The notes under the pieces: generated by a model | Database searches by the model: none | Told to the model about the DNA's origin: nothing | The model's input: only the letters and a program-made list of their open reading frames with translations | Part shown: piece after piece, positions 11,598-24,402 of the stretch | Position numbering within the stretch: the stretch's first letter is position 1 | How the letters are laid out: each line of letters starts with the position of its first letter | Assembly: GCA_016584495.1 (NCBI GenBank) | Contig: WAID01000003.1 | Location: forward strand, 6,218,501-6,282,500 | Reading direction: 5' to 3' | Origin: Celoporthe dispersa | Lineage: Eukaryota; Ascomycota; Sordariomycetes; Diaporthales; Cryphonectriaceae | Length of the DNA: 64,000 bases | Translations under genes and position numbers: made by a program

Positions 11598-13002
11598 AGA
11601 GGGAGATGCGTCTCCAGGCTCCTTCCTCGAGGCGAGCTTGTGGTCTCGGATTGGCGCACTGCTTGGAGGGCAGTAGTACTACTATCTTGGAAGGGAATCC
11701 TCGTATCAGGAAAAGAGAAAAGAACAGAATTAAAAAAAAAAAAAGAATAATACATGCATACGGTGCTTAGCCTGCGGGCATCCCATAGAGAGAGAGATAC
11801 CACCATATCAATACATATCTTATAGCCATGACCGTCAGGCCTGCTTGATAAATCCTAGAACACAAGTTCTTCCACTATAGTATGTGAAAAGGTCCTACCT
11901 CGATCATTTAAGGTGTATCGAGGGGCCCAACGCTGGTACTTGTAATTTTGGCTCGAAGATCCGAATATGCATAACCAAAGTACTAAATGGGCCCATGCCC
12001 TGTCGATCTTGAAACGGAACCCCCCTCCCCCTCGTTTCGGTCTCTTCATCCCCACCCCAACTGACTGCAACTCACCCGCTGACTACTGTTTTTCTTTTTT
12101 TCCTTTTCCTTTTTCGAACCGCACTCACACTACACTCGCTAGAGGGCGGGCTCGCCTAAGTAGGTCCTCCGGCTCCGAATGCCCCGGCGCATTGTTGAAC
12201 ATACGGTATTATACGCGCCAACCCCGAGTGTCGATCATCCTGAGCCCTCCTAGCTCCCTCCTCCCACCGAAACTCTAATGCTTCCGCCTCTTCTCGTTTG
12301 GCTCGCTTCTGCCTGGCAACCACTGTTCTCAGTCCACCATCTCGTAAACCAAATGCTCGAGATTCGTGGAGTAATGGCGGGCGATACGACCCTCCCTGGC
12401 GGGCGCTGATTCGTGAGCTCAACACCGAGCTCTGTGCCCCACAGCCGGGCGATCTCTGTTTCCACAGTCAGGCCAGCCTTCCTTCCCCACTGGTGGGCGT
12501 GTTTTGAAACCGTCCAAGGATGAGATGGCATGGCGGGCTGCAGCGCGGGGTCAGGGACTTGTCGTCTATACGCAACACCAGGGCCCTTGGCTGACAGGCT
12601 TCTTCCCATTTAAGGAGGTCACAATGCCGGAGTGGGTGTTCAGATTTGTCCTCGAATACGAGGGAGGGAAGATGGTTTTGGTACGGCTGTTCGCCATCCT
12701 TGCTCCTTCTCCTATCGACCGTTGATGTAATAGGAGGAGAGCTGGCCAGCGAGGGAACTTTCTTGAAGAGCATAAATAGAAACAGGCCTCGCCTCATAAG
12801 TCCCATCTCTCTTCGGAGACTTTTTTTCTTTCTTTTATTGATCATCCTATGTGTGCAGTATCGATAACTTAGGTCATCGTCGCTCCACTCGGCTATATCC
12901 AAGTTCATCCCAAACACAACACATCACTACGTCATTTCCTACTACTACTCAGAAGAAGAAAAAAAAAGGAAGTATAAAAGAAGCCTACGCAACCAATCAA
13001 CA
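11598..13002. other. Intergenic, permease to GH16 gene
   Basis: About 1.4 kb with no supportable gene. The first part is the permease 3' flank. The last 250 nt hold the probable GH16 promoter and leader. Short frames on both strands here have no recognisable translation. Confidence 0.45.
12772..12779 (+). promoter_or_regulatory. TATA-like element of the GH16 gene
   Basis: ATAAATAG lies about 225 nt before the GH16 start and is followed by a CT/T-rich stretch around 12800-12840, the usual fungal order of TATA element and pyrimidine-rich initiator. A second match, TATAAAAG at 12973-12980, is only 23 nt before the ATG and is less likely to be used. Confidence 0.35.
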
Positions 13003-13980
13003 ATGGGCTCTTTACGTCTTCTCGTCGCCCTCGCTCTCGGAGCTGGCCTCGTCAGCGCCAGGCACGCCGACCCGCTGCGCGAGCGTGACCTGAAGAAGCG
13101 CGCAACGACCCTGATTCCCGATACATGCTTTGACAGCGAGGACGATCTGGAGGAATACTTCGACTTTGCGTACCCTTGGGGTGATACGGGTCCGTAGTCC
13201 TCTCTCTCTCTTTCTGTTGTGCCTACTGCATCTGTATCAGCTTTTTCCTGATCATACCAGGAATGCGTTCACAGTCCGCAGTCGATGATAACTAACTAAC
13301 GCATAATTAATAGTAAACCTAAGCCTAAACCTAAGTCTAGACCTCAAGACCTGATCACGAGAGCTAACCACACTGGCACCCAGCACAACGGCGCGGCCCT
13401 CATGCTCGAGTCGCAGGTCAGCATCATCGACAACGCCTACCTGCAGCTCGAGTCCGTCTACACAGGCCCGCAGGCCTCGGACTCGTCCCTCAGCTACAAC
13501 TCTGGCACGGTCTACGCCAAGCAGTACTTCACGGTGGAGGCAGACGGCGGGCTGGACTTCCAGGCCAACTTCGTGGCGCCCGTGGCCGAGGGCTGCTGGC
13601 CCGCGTGGTGGCTGGACGGCGTCGACAGCTGGCCGCCCGAGATCGACCTGGCCGAGTGGAAGGGCGACGGCGACATCAGCTTCAACACGTTCAACACGAG
13701 CTCCGTGGTCACCGCGCAGGACTATACGTACTCGACGCCCACCACGGCGTGGCACACCATTCTGGTCGAGCTCAGGCCCGAGGACGACGGGAGCACGCTC
13801 AAGGCGGAGTTCTACATCAACGGGGACCTGATCACCACCCAGTACGGCTCTGACATGGTCGGGCAGCCGTTTTACATGATCATCGACTACCAGATGCTGG
13901 GCAGCAGCGGCTCGACGGGCCCGACGGAGACGACGTACTTTGACGTGCAGTATCTCAGCGTCGTGAGTTACAACCCGTAG
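13003..13980 (+). CDS. Secreted glycoside hydrolase family 16 enzyme
   Basis: A small GH16 beta-glucanase-like enzyme of about 260 residues. Residues 1-20 form a signal peptide (MGSLRLLVALALGAGLVSA). A short basic stretch ending in KKR near residue 31 looks like a Kex2 cleavage site, so the mature enzyme probably starts at ATTLIP. The catalytic motif EIDLAE (GH16 ExDxxE, nucleophile and acid/base glutamates) sits in SWPPEIDLAEWKGD in exon 2, preceded by WPAWWLDG. The intron ends at 13383 after a good branch site (GCTAAC). Its donor is at 13190, which leaves one surplus G in GGG 13188-13190; with GG the join reads YPWGDT-HNGAAL, as in related proteins. A different splice, 13190-13348, would avoid the indel but adds an unusual insertion. 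Exon 2 is 13384-13980. Substrate (1,3- or mixed-linkage glucan) is not decidable. Confidence 0.82.
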
Positions 13981-15031
13981 GAAGGGGGCGGTCGAAAACA
14001 AGAACGTAGAAGCTTGGTAGGGATTGTTCTTTCTCAGGGCTTGTTTATATTTACTATACCATATTGTACATAAGTGGAAAATGACATGAATCATCTTTGT
14101 TTCTACATTGATGCTAAGTCCTATGGCGGTTTGAGAATCCTGTGGTATAAGCTTAAAATATTCATTATTTGTGATTTGGTATATCCATAAGGAAAATATT
14201 GCAAGATATTCATAATGATAATTTCAATAGATTTTATCAACAAGGCTACAAAGTAATTACTCCAGGTAATAATTAGCAGGTCAGTATCAATCTCTTGTTC
14301 TGTGGTCTCTTCTTCTAATTATCCTCTATTTGTCCCGAAACAGGGGATGTAAGGCCACTGAGCAAAAGAGGAAAAAAAGGGGGGGGGGGCGAGAAAAGGA
14401 GATTTTAATAAACACCCCTCATCTAACATGATATCTCTACAATACCTGCTAGAATAAATGTTTACTACTGGTCGGTGTCATCTTCTACTCTCCGTCCCGT
14501 TCAAGTGTTGAGCCCACTGTATTTTTCACTTCAACAACACGTCGGCAAAAATCTGAAGGAAAAAAAAGTCGCGAAAAACCCCCTTTTTTTCACCATCTTT
14601 TTCTCCCTCTAGCTGCCACCCACCTTATTTTCAAAGCCTAAAAGATGTAATTAATATTAAATTGAACTATGACCTATTAAATAATACTACTAAGCAAGCT
14701 TTTCTAAAATCAATTTTTATTATATAATAAGCAATTAAGCAGTTTTTGTAGTTTTTTATCTTTAAAGCAAATTAAAAATTGAATTTCGGGGCAGGCAAGC
14801 TATTGAAGCTAGTACTATTCTAGCTAATGTTCAATTGTAGTTCAAATTAGGAATGTAAACGGCGTTAAGGGCGTTAAGGGCTTTTACAGCAATTCATCTC
14901 GAGCCCATCGACTCTCCAGCTCTGGAGCTATTTAAACATATAACTACTAGGAATTTTGATAGCCTTTTTCAAACGGCTCTGCAAGGCAAGAATCCCACAC
15001 ACCTACTCACAGACCTAGAAGCAGCACAATC
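13981..15031. other. Intergenic with AT-rich stretch
   Basis: About 1 kb between the GH16 and NmrA-like genes. The block at about 14640-14860 is distinctly AT-rich compared with its flanks, and a direct duplication of GGCGTTAAGG sits near 14860-14880. No protein frame is supportable. The AT-rich block could be an old RIP-mutated repeat, but I cannot identify a parent element. Confidence 0.4.
14929..14937 (+). promoter_or_regulatory. TATA-like element before the NmrA-like gene
   Basis: TATTTAAAC lies about 95 nt upstream of the ATG at 15032, a normal distance for a fungal core promoter. Confidence 0.3.
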
Positions 15032-15972
15032 ATGTCTCCCAAACACAACAATGTCATCGTCTTCGGACCCACCGGCGAGGTGGGCGGCACCGCGGCTCTC
15101 GAGGCCAGCCAGCGCGGCGCATCCGTCTGGCTCGCCATGCGCCAGACCGACAAGCCCATCCCGGCCCTCTCCGGGACGCAGGAGCAGTCTGGTGCCTTCC
15201 ACCGCGTCCAGGCCGACCTCAGCGACCCGGCGTCTGTCAAGGCCGCCATCCAGCAGTCCGGCGCCAAGGCCGCATTCGCATACGCGATCCACGGGGGCCC
15301 GTCGATGGAGCCGACCTTCGAGGCCATGAGAGAGGCAGGCATCGAGCACGTCGTACTGCTCTCCTCCTTCACCATCCCCCCGGACGAGGACCTGTCGGAG
15401 GTCACCCAGGCGAAGTTCATCCCGTATCTCCACGCGCAGGCCGAGCTGGCGATCGAGAAGGTAGGGCTCGCGCACACGGCGCTGCGAGGGGGTCAGTTCG
15501 CCAGCAATCTCCTCAAGAACAGCCTAGACCGCAGCAAGACGCCATGGGAGGCCACGCTCGTCTCGGGCAAGGCGGCCGGCGACAACATCTCGCCAGCCGA
15601 CATCGGCAAGGTTGGCGGCGCGGTCTCGTCGGCCCCCCGCCCGTGGCCGCGGGCAAGCACGTCATCTACGTGCTCGGCCCGCAGCTGTCGACGGACGCAG
15701 AGGCGGTGGAGGCGATCAGGAGGGTCACCGGGCGGGAGGTGAAGGTCAACATGCGCACGCCTGCGGAGATGGCGGCTGAAGCGAAGAGCAGGGGGCGACC
15801 GGAGGCGATCTGTGACTATATGCTCTCGTTTTGGGAAAATCGCGAGTGGTGGCACGCTGGCACTCCGTTTGCTCCTCTGGACTACGCTGAGGTGGCGGGC
15901 AATGTGAAGAAGTATTCAGGCCACGAGCCTGAGACTTTTGAGCAGTATGCAGCGAGATCCCTGGGAGTTTGA
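15032..15972 (+). CDS. NmrA-like NAD(P)-binding family protein (one apparent frame break)
   Basis: A Rossmann-fold protein of the NmrA/isoflavone-reductase-like group, 313 residues after correcting one base. The N-terminal dinucleotide-binding motif is VIVFGPTGEVGGTAALEA (GxxGxxG type), followed by a strand and a conserved acidic turn (VQADLSDPASV). The middle has HVVLLSSFTIP and LRGGQFASNLL, both typical of the family; the C-terminal part (VIYVLGPQLSTDAEAVEAIRRVTG) is in another frame. The break is at the six C of 15633-15638; a seventh C restores SSAPPPVAAGKHVIYV. Members can be NADPH-linked reductases or redox-sensing regulators. No YxxxK catalytic pair is obvious, so the role is open. The gene is intronless. 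Confidence 0.82.
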
Positions 15973-17587
15973 AACGGGGAGGGCCCTGTGGAAAGGTGCA
16001 TTTTGCATACAGATTGAGCATTATTAGTATATGCAAGGCTCCTTTACGAGGTCATTACCAGGTAAAATCTGGTATCTTTTAACTGGTAGGGGTCAGGAAG
16101 CTATTGTGGTTCTCTCCTCTTGTGTGCATCAAAGCACTCATTGAATCAAGTAGAATGGTTAGATTTCGTTCATGTGAGTACCTTGCTGCTAGAATGAACC
16201 ACCCCCACCCCCCAAGAGAAAAAAAGAGAAAAGAAGAGAAGAATAAAAGATGCTGTTTATTACCATGAACCCACTGTCCTCTGCAACTAAGAAGAACCTT
16301 AAAAGCAGAGTAATCAAAGTATACTGGAGTTTATCAAGTCTTAGCTGCTACACCATGGAATCTTGAATCTTTGCTAGTCGAAGTATCCCAGATTAGGTTC
16401 AGGTCTTTTTTGTAGACCCCTCCCCCCGCCCCTATTTTTTGACGACCCTCAGAGCAACGACTGTTAATTGACCAGCTGGTAGGGGGGGAAAAAAAGGGAA
16501 AATAGAAAGGGGAAAAAAAAGGGATAAAACACATAATCAAACTTAATCTCAATGTCTGCTAAGCTGATACAACTCGAGAGCTTGAACAGGTTCATATTAG
16601 GAAATGGTAGAACAGCCTTTGCGTCTTTATTTTTGTATATCTATAGATGCAGGCCACCGCCCATAACCGCATGCGTCAAAGGTCATAATTACGCAAGTAA
16701 ATGCATTGTGCCTCATAGCCTCGCTAAATGCCGGCTCTAAAGTCCGTCTGGGGCGCAAACAGGGCTGAGAGGTGTTGATCTCTCTCGGTCTCGGAGCGCC
16801 GGAGTCAGCTAGCTGCCCGTCCCAGCCGACTCCGTTTTGAGCAATACAGAAGGAAAAAAAAACAATGGGTCTGGGGCTGTGTCTACTAGACGCTAGCCTG
16901 CCACGCTTCACAGGCTGGAATGATGAAAGGGGGCTTCATGGAACCACCGAGAAGAGCTTGTTCTTATGCTATATGACTCGGAAAACAGAGTTCGGATAGG
17001 GGAACGGGTCATTCCGTTTGGTATCGATGCTTTCCCACTTGATTATTACCCCGAGAGCCCGTTAGGCTTGGCCTGCCTAGAATGTCTTTTTTTAATCTTT
17101 TTTTTTTCTTTTCCGGCTCCGTACGCATCGGGCAGTGGTTGTAGTAAACGGGCCCGAGTCTCCCGTAGACGACGACTGGAGGAGCGGACTAGTTCTGAAC
17201 TTTATCAGATCCGGTGGTGTACTTGCCTGGCTGCTTGGCCGGGTCCTTAAAGAAATCCGCAGCGCGCTTATGGATGACGACTTGTTTATCTACCTCTGTA
17301 TTTCTCGGCGACTTGAGCAGAGTCCAGATTTTTGTGGTTTTTTTTTCTCATCCCGCTTCCCAACAGCTAGCGGTCTCCGGGCTGAGGTTGATCTCCGTTC
17401 CACCCTCATCCTTCATATATAATATTTCCTAGACCAACACGAGTTGGCTCGCTCAGACTTGGTAGATATTATTTCACAGGGAAACAAACAAATAATCACT
17501 CTTTTGTTTGCGTGCATTTCTTTTTTCTTTCTCTCCTTCCATCTTCCTAATTGGGGTCCTTGGAGAGTCCAGGATTGAGAATCCAGC
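15973..17587. other. Intergenic, NmrA-like gene to ABC transporter
   Basis: About 1.6 kb with A-rich and T-rich runs (around 16205-16250, 16490-16525, 17090-17110, 17340) and no supportable gene. The distal part before 17588 is T/C-rich and probably holds the ABC transporter promoter. Confidence 0.4.
17416..17423 (+). promoter_or_regulatory. TATA-like element before the ABC transporter
   Basis: TATATAAT lies about 165 nt before the ATG at 17588, with a CT/T-rich stretch between 17500 and 17560 that would suit a transcription start region. Confidence 0.3.
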
Positions 17588-20500
17588 ATGGAAAAGGACC
17601 ACACAGCCTCGTCACCTCAAGACGACGCCCGTCTCCAAGATGACAATGATTTATACGAAAATCCGGGCGAAGCCGATGATGATTCTGTCTCAGTCTCGGG
17701 CTCAGGCACAGCAATTGAGCAGTCAGACAGCTCCTTTGTCGACAGGGGCCTGATCGATGAGACCGAGAGGAGAGAGCTGCACAGAATCGCCACGGGCCTC
17801 TCGCGGACGGCCTCGCGTGCAGGTGCAGATGAAAATGCCTCGAGGCTGCACCAAGTCTTGTCCATGACCAGCGACTCCCCAGAGATGAAGCCTGACAGCC
17901 CAAGCTTTAACCCCATGAAATGTCAGTCTCTCCAGATAATCCAGCCCCATTCTAGACTACAGACAACAGCCCTGGCCGCGCTCCGTCCAGGTTAACCATA
18001 CTCACACTACAAGCAGGGGTCCAGAGTTTTGTCCGAGAGCTCGAGCGAGAGGGCACCTCGTCCGCCCGGACCGGTATCATGTTCGAGAACCTCTCCGTGT
18101 CCGGCACAGGCGACGCAGTCCAGCTGCAGAACACAGTCGGCTCGGTCCTGAGAGGACCGCTGGCACCTGGCGAGCTCGTGCGGCTCGGGAAGAAGAGCCC
18201 CAAGAGAATCCTGCATGACTTCAACGGCCTCGTGCGGAGCGGCGAGCTGCTCATCGTCCTGGGCCGGCCGGGATCGGGCTGCAGCACGCTCCTCAAGACC
18301 ATGTGCGGCGAGCTCAAGGGGCTGGGCCTGGACGAGAGGTCGACCATCAGCTACGACGGCATCTCGCAGCCCGAGATGAAGAGGGAGTTCAAGGGCGAGG
18401 TCATCTACAACCAGGAGGTCGACAAGCACTTCCCACACCTCACCGTGGGGCAGACCCTGGAGTTCGCCTCGGCCTGCCGGACGCCCTCGAACCGGATCAG
18501 CGGCATGGGCCGGCAGGAGTTCTCCAGGCTCATGACCCAGGTGGTCATGGCCGTCTGTGGCCTGTCGCACACGTACAACACCAAAGTGGGCAACGATTTC
18601 GTGAGGGGCGTCTCGGGCGGCGAGAGGAAGCGGGTCAGCATAGCGGAGATGATGCTCGCCGGATCTCCTTTTGCCGCATGGGATAACAGGTAAGTTAATG
18701 TCTTATCCCGTTCACCACTCAACCGTGTTGCGCCTGTGGATGGATAAACGTATTGACCTTGGATCGTCGCCACGAATCTAGTACCCGAGGCTTAGACTCG
18801 GCCACCGCACTCAAGTTTGTCAAGACACTACGCGTAATGAGCGACATCTTCAGCGCCACACACGCGGTTGCCATCTACCAGGCCAGCCAGGCGATCTACG
18901 ACCTCTTCGACAAGGCGACGGTGCTGTACGAGGGCAGACAGATCTATTTCGGACCCGCACAGGAGGCCAGGGCCTTCTTCGAGAGGCAGGGCTGGTACTG
19001 CCCCCCGCGACAGACCACAGGCGACTTTCTCACGTCGGTGACCAACCCGGGGGAGCGGAAGGCCCGCCCAGGGATGGAGGGGAGCGTACCACGCACGCCA
19101 GAGGACTTTGAGAGGTACTGGCGCGCCTCACCGGAATATCGTGCACTCCAGCAGGGCATCACGGCCCACGCAGAGACATACGCGCTGTCCGCCGGCTCCA
19201 AGCGGGACAACCCGACACTGCAGCAGTTCCGAGCCAGCAAGCAGCAGCGACAGGCAAGACACGCCCGCCCAAAGTCCCCGTACACCATCACCATCCGGCA
19301 GCAGGTCAGCCTCAACACCAAGCGGGCATACCAGCGCATCTGGGGCGACAAGGCCTCCACGGTGGTCAACGCGGCCATGCAGGTCGTCCTCTCGCTGGTC
19401 CTCGGCTCCATCTTCTACAGCCCGGCCAACTACGACTCCAGCGCGGGCTTCTTCTCCAAGGGCGCGGCGCTGTTCATCGCCGTCCTCTCCAACGCGCTGT
19501 CGTCCATCTCGGAGATCAGCAGCCTCTACGCACAGAGACCTATCATCGAGAAGCACGCCGCGTATGCCTTCTACCACCCAGCCACGGAGGCGCTCGCCGG
19601 CATCGTGGCGGATATCCCCGTCAAGTTCGTCATCTCCGTCTGCTTCAACGTCGTGCTCTACTTCCTGGCAGGCCTCCGCCGGGGAGCCAGGACAGTTCTT
19701 CTTCTTCTTCCTGGTCACGTACATCTCCACGTTTGTCTTCTCAGGCCTGTTCCGCACGGTGGCCGCCGCGACACGGACCGTCTCCCAGGCCATGACGTTT
19801 GCCGGCGTGCTGGTCCTGGCGCTGACAATCTATACGGGCTTCATCATTGCCGAGCCGCAGATGAAGGTCTGGTTCAGCTGGATCCGGTGGATCAACCCGC
19901 TCTACTACGCATTCGAGATCCTGATCGCCAATGAGTTCCACGGCCAAGAGTTCATCTGCTCCTCCATTATACCGAACTACACGCCGCTGCAGGGCGACTC
20001 CTGGGTCTGCAACGCGGTCGGGGCCGTCCCGGGGCGGTCCACGGTCAGCGGAGACGCCTTCATCGAGGCCAACTATTCCTACTACTGGTCCCACGCCTGG
20101 CGGAACTTTGGCATCCTGGTCGCCTTCCTGGTCTTCTTCACCGCTCTCTACATGGTCGTCATCGAGCTCAACTCGGGCACCGGCAGCGCTGCCGAGTTCC
20201 TGGTCTTCCGCAGGGGACACGTGCCGGCGCATCTGCAGCGCAAGGGCGGCGACGTCGAGGCCAGCCGCAGGAGAAAGCGGACGGCAGTCAGGTCGTGCGG
20301 GACGCTGCACCCGAGATTCGGGCGCTGGAGCCGCAGAAGGACGTGTTCACCTGGAGGGATGTCACGTATGATATCCACATCAAGGGCGAAGAGAGACGGC
20401 TGCTGGATCACGTCGCCGGCTGGGTCAAGCCTGGCACCCTGACCGCCCTGATGGGAGTGAGCGGGGCCGGGAAGACCACGCTGCTTGATGTCCTCGCACA

Positions 20501-22420
20501 GCGAACCACCATGGGCGTGATCACAGGCGACATGCTGGTGAACGGCAGGCCTCTCGACGAGAGCTTCCAGCGCAAGACGGGCTACGTGCAGCAGCAAGGT
20601 AAGAACAGCCTGCCAGCCTGCCTGGATATTATGTCCTCCCAAGACTTTTGCTTCTGATATGCTCATCAAGTAATAATATGGCTCCTCCTGCTGACCTTGA
20701 TAAATCAGATCTTCACCTGGAGACGGCCACGGTCAGGGAGAGCCTGCAGTTCAGCGCCATGCTCCGCCAGCCGAGGTCGGTCAGCAGGGCAGAGAAGTAT
20801 CAGTTCGTCGAGGAGGTCATCGAGATGCTGAGCATGGGCGACTTTGCCGACGCCGTGGTGGGCATCCCCGGCGAGGGGCTCAACGTGGAGCAGAGGAAGC
20901 TCCTCACCATCGGCGTCGAGCTCGCGGCCAAGCCCAAGCTCCTGCTCTTCCTCGACGAGCCCACCAGCGGCCTCGACTCGCAGAGCTCCTGGGCCATCGT
21001 CGCCTTCCTGCGCAAGCTTGCGGACGCCGGCCAGGCCGTGCTGTGCACCATACACCAGCCCAGCGCCATCCTCTTCCAGGAGTTCGACCGCCTCCTGTTC
21101 CTGGCCCGAGGAGGCAGGACGGTCTACTTCGGAGACGTCGGGGAGAACTCGAGGGTCCTGCTTGACTATTTCGAGTCCAGGGGCGCGCGGCCCTGTAGCC
21201 ATGACGAGAACCCGGCCGAGTACATGCTCGAGATTGCCAACAGCACCCAGATGGACTGGCACTCTGCGTGGCTCGACAGCCAGGAGCGCCGAGACGTCGA
21301 GGCCGAGATCGACCGCATCGCAGCCGAGAAGAGGCACCTCCCGCAGCCAGCAGCAGGAGCAGTGGGGAAACACGAAAAGAGAGGAGAAGATAAAGATCAT
21401 GAAGACGGCGAGGCCCACTCCGAGTTTGCCATGCCTTTCGGCCAGCAGCTGCTCGCCGTCACCGTCCGGGTCTTTCAGCAGTACTGGCGCATGCCATCCT
21501 ACATCTTTGCCAAGTTCATCCTCGGCGTGGCAGCGGGCCTCTTCATCGGCTTCTCCTTCTACCAGGGCGGCGGCACCCTCGCGGGCATGCAGAACGTCAT
21601 CTTCTCCGTGTTCCAGATCGTCACCCTCTTCTCGACCATCGTCCAGCAGATCCAGCCCCTGTTCGTCACCCAGCGGTCCCTGTACGAGGTGCGCGAGCGG
21701 CCCAGCAAGGCCTACAGCTGGAAGGCCTTCATGATGGCCAACGTCATCGTCGAGATCCCCTTCCAGGTCGTCACCGGCATCCTCACCTGGGCCTGCTTCT
21801 ATTATCCCGTCGTCGGCGCGGGCCAGAGCTCCGAGCGCCAGGGGCTCGTCCTCCTGCTCTGCATCCTGCTGTTCGTCTACGCCAGCGCCTTTGCCCAGAT
21901 GACCATCGCCGCCCTCCCCGACGCCACCACCGCCGGTGCCGTGGTGACCCTGCTCATGCTGATGAGCCTGGTCTTCTGCGGCGTGCTGCAGACCCCCGTC
22001 GCCCTCCCCGGCTTCTGGAAGTTCATGTACTACCTCAGCCCATTTACCTACTGGGTCTCCGCCATGACTTCCACCATGCTCCACGGCCGCTCCGTCACGT
22101 GCTCCGAGGCCGAGACCACCATCATCAACCCGCCCTCGGGTCAGACCTGTGGCCAGTACTTTGCCGCCTACCTCGAGGGCGCCGGTGCCGCGGGCGCCCT
22201 GCAGAACCCCGGCGACTCCAGCGCCTGCCGCTACTGCTCCATCACCACCGCCGACACCTACCTGGCCGGGAGTAACATCTACTGGGGCGACAGGTGGCGC
22301 AATTTCGGTATCTTCTGGGCCTATGTGGTGTTCAATGTGTTCATCGCCGTCGTCACTTACTATCTGTTCCGGGTCAGGCCGCTACAGCGGGCCGCAAAGT
22401 CCAGGAGCAAGAACAAGTAA
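17588..22420 (+). CDS. PDR-type (ABCG) full-size ABC transporter
   Basis: A pleiotropic-drug-resistance exporter, NBD-TMD-NBD-TMD, 1,511 residues. Exons: 17588-17921, 18017-18689, 18782-20598, 20709-22420. NBD1 has the degenerate fungal Walker A GRPGSGCSTLL (Cys in place of Lys, near residue 192), signature VSGGERKRVSIAE and Walker B region WDNSTRGLDSATAL. NBD2 has a canonical Walker A GVSGAGKTTLLD (near residue 894), the altered signature LNVEQRKLLTIG and FLDEPTSGLDS. This asymmetry is normal for the family. Each half ends in six predicted helices, with a Cys-rich loop before the last helix. Two breaks interrupt the frame: GGGG at 19681-19684 (one surplus) and GG at 20279-20280 (one missing, in the linker before NBD2). 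They cancel and the total length stays divisible by three. It probably exports xenobiotics or the cell's own metabolites; the substrate is unknown. Confidence 0.93.
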
Positions 22421-22591
22421 CTTATTAGTCTTTTTGATGGTCTGTTGAGAAAGTATGCTTTCTCTATGCGGTTTTGTTGCTATTATAGGTGGCGCAGGGG
22501 CGGGATGGTGGTTACGAAGGATTAGATCAGAGAGCCGACTGGGTTCATCATTAGAAACGTCCACGATAAAACTAATTAATTTGATAGACGT

Positions 22592-22625
<34 letters not shown>

Positions 22626-22919
22626 AGACTTTCTTATCTCAAGAAGATTGCGTATAGATCTAATAATGAATACAAATAAAATCACCCACCATCCTCAGGA
22701 GGCTCCCTCTCATGTGAAACAAGGCGATATTATACTACTTCATAAGCAGAGTCACCCTGCTCTTCCCAGCCCCAACAGCTCACAGACCTAACTAACTCCG
22801 ATCACGATATCCATAGTGACTTTAATTTTTTTTTAACCCTTCCGAGAAGCATGACTCCCAGGCGCCCACCTCCGGTGCTTGCTTGGTATCCCATGGGATG
22901 TCTCGGGAGCCGAGCATCC
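22421..22919. other. Intergenic between convergent genes
   Basis: About 500 nt between the ends of the ABC transporter (+) and the small membrane protein (-). It is AT-rich and holds a TA dinucleotide repeat (listed separately). No gene is seen. Confidence 0.4.
22594..22623. repeat. TA dinucleotide microsatellite
   Basis: An uninterrupted TA tract of about 15 units, located in the 3'-3' intergenic space. Confidence 0.9.
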
Positions 22920-23439
22920 TCAAGCACTCAAGGTCTTGCCCACGGCCACGACTGCCGCCACCCACGCAGCCAGATCCACAGTCAGCATCCTCAACCTGTT
23001 TGCCCAGAGCCAGTCATCCAGCTCGTCATTCGCATCCTTGCCCTTCCTCAGCTCCTTGTCCCCCCCTGATGCGGTAGACCGGTCCCACGACCAACGGCGT
23101 ATACAAAAGGTGACTGGCAGCAAGGCCCGCCGCCGCCGCATACCACCGGTACGAGCCCTGCTCGGCCAGCGGCAGGCTGCCGCTTTCGTGGTAGTAGAGG
23201 TTCGTCAGCGACATGATGGCCGTCATGCCGAGGAAGCCAAACACCTGTACGACACCCTCCTCGAAGAAGATGGTGAAGTAGGCTGACAGGAGGCGCTTGG
23301 AGTGCGGCCGGGTCTGGGGCCGGTTGAGGAGCGACAGGAAGAAGTGCTGCTCGTAGGCGAAGAGGAGTGTGCAGGTGGTCGAGACCAGCGGCGCCGCGCG
23401 CAGGGCCACGAGGGGGTTAAAGACAAGCCCTGAGGCCAT
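22920..23439 (-). CDS. Small four-helix integral membrane protein (DUF1772-like?), one apparent frame break
   Basis: A 172-residue protein with four hydrophobic segments: residues about 10-30 (VALRAAPLVSTTCTLLFAY), 52-75 (FTIFFEEGVVQVFGFLGMTA), 95-120 (WYAAAAGLAASHLLYTPLVV) and 150-170 (TVDLAAWVAAVVAVGKTL). The C-terminal block WLWANRLRMLTVDLAAW resembles the end of DUF1772/anthrone-oxygenase-like proteins, but I hold that link only weakly. The frame breaks at the seven C of 23060-23066 (G on the coding strand). Six would give YRIRGDKELRKGKDANDELDDW and a full C-terminus. The start at 23439 has a strong context (CCACCATGG). The gene converges with the ABC transporter. Function unknown. Confidence 0.7.
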
Positions 23440-24402
23440 GGTGGAAAAATTGAAAATTGTTACGCGACGATTTTCTTTTCCTTCTTATTTGTCCACTTGC
23501 GATGGTGCAGACAGCGACTTGGGCCTAGACTGAAAGAGACAAGGCTTGAGACTGTATTATCATTCCCAAGAGAGACTTGACCGCAGGACAATCTGGAGTG
23601 GGGAGGCGCGAAGGCTCAAATAATTATGCCGACGGCGCGGCGCATGCGAAGGTCGGGCGCCATCTGCATTGGGAATAAGCAGGCTCTCAGGCAAAAGTCT
23701 GGCCAACACAACAAAAGCTGGCGGCCGATCATCAGCAGACCAGCCGCGGGTTGGTTGATGCGCAGTCAACGCCACTCCTGCCGTGTCACTCGAAAATCAG
23801 GCCACACTTGTGTATGCAGGTCAGAACGCATGTCAGCAGCGGACATGGGGCGGAACCCGTATATGCATTTAAGAGATGTCTACTGTACCTTGCCATACGT
23901 GCCTTAGCTACGTATACTTTTTGTCTTCTCTGGTCCTTTCTGGGCAAAATTCAACCCTTCGTCTGTGCGGTTCGTTTTAATGACTTGTGCTGACGTGAAA
24001 GCCGCCTTGGTTGGCACACGTCGATCTTTTTTTTTTTTTAGGCTTGCGCAAGTAATACGCTTACTACGAGAGCACTTGAGAACGACCCCCAAGGATATGA
24101 GCAGGATTTCGAGGCCCCGGTGCGTGAGCGATTAATCACAATTTCTATCATTGCTGTTGCAACATGATATCCATTCCAGTTCACCTACTCTAGTAGTAAT
24201 GATTACCACTTACCTCACCAAGGCACCACTTTTGCGAGGGCTTCTCTGCACCAATAATGCTGAGTACAAGGAGACGGACCCGAGGTTTTGACCGCAAGAA
24301 GACTGAAACTGAGACCACCAACAGTCCTAATATACTTTACAATACTTCATAGCTGACTACAAAGAAACATCCTTCTCTTTCCAGAATGAATGTGTGCTCA
24401 GC
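23440..24402. other. Intergenic upstream of the small membrane protein
   Basis: Nearly 1 kb between two minus-strand genes, holding the promoter of the 22920-23439 gene at its left end and the 3' flank of the rhodopsin-like gene at its right end. Short frames on both strands show no recognisable protein. Confidence 0.4.
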
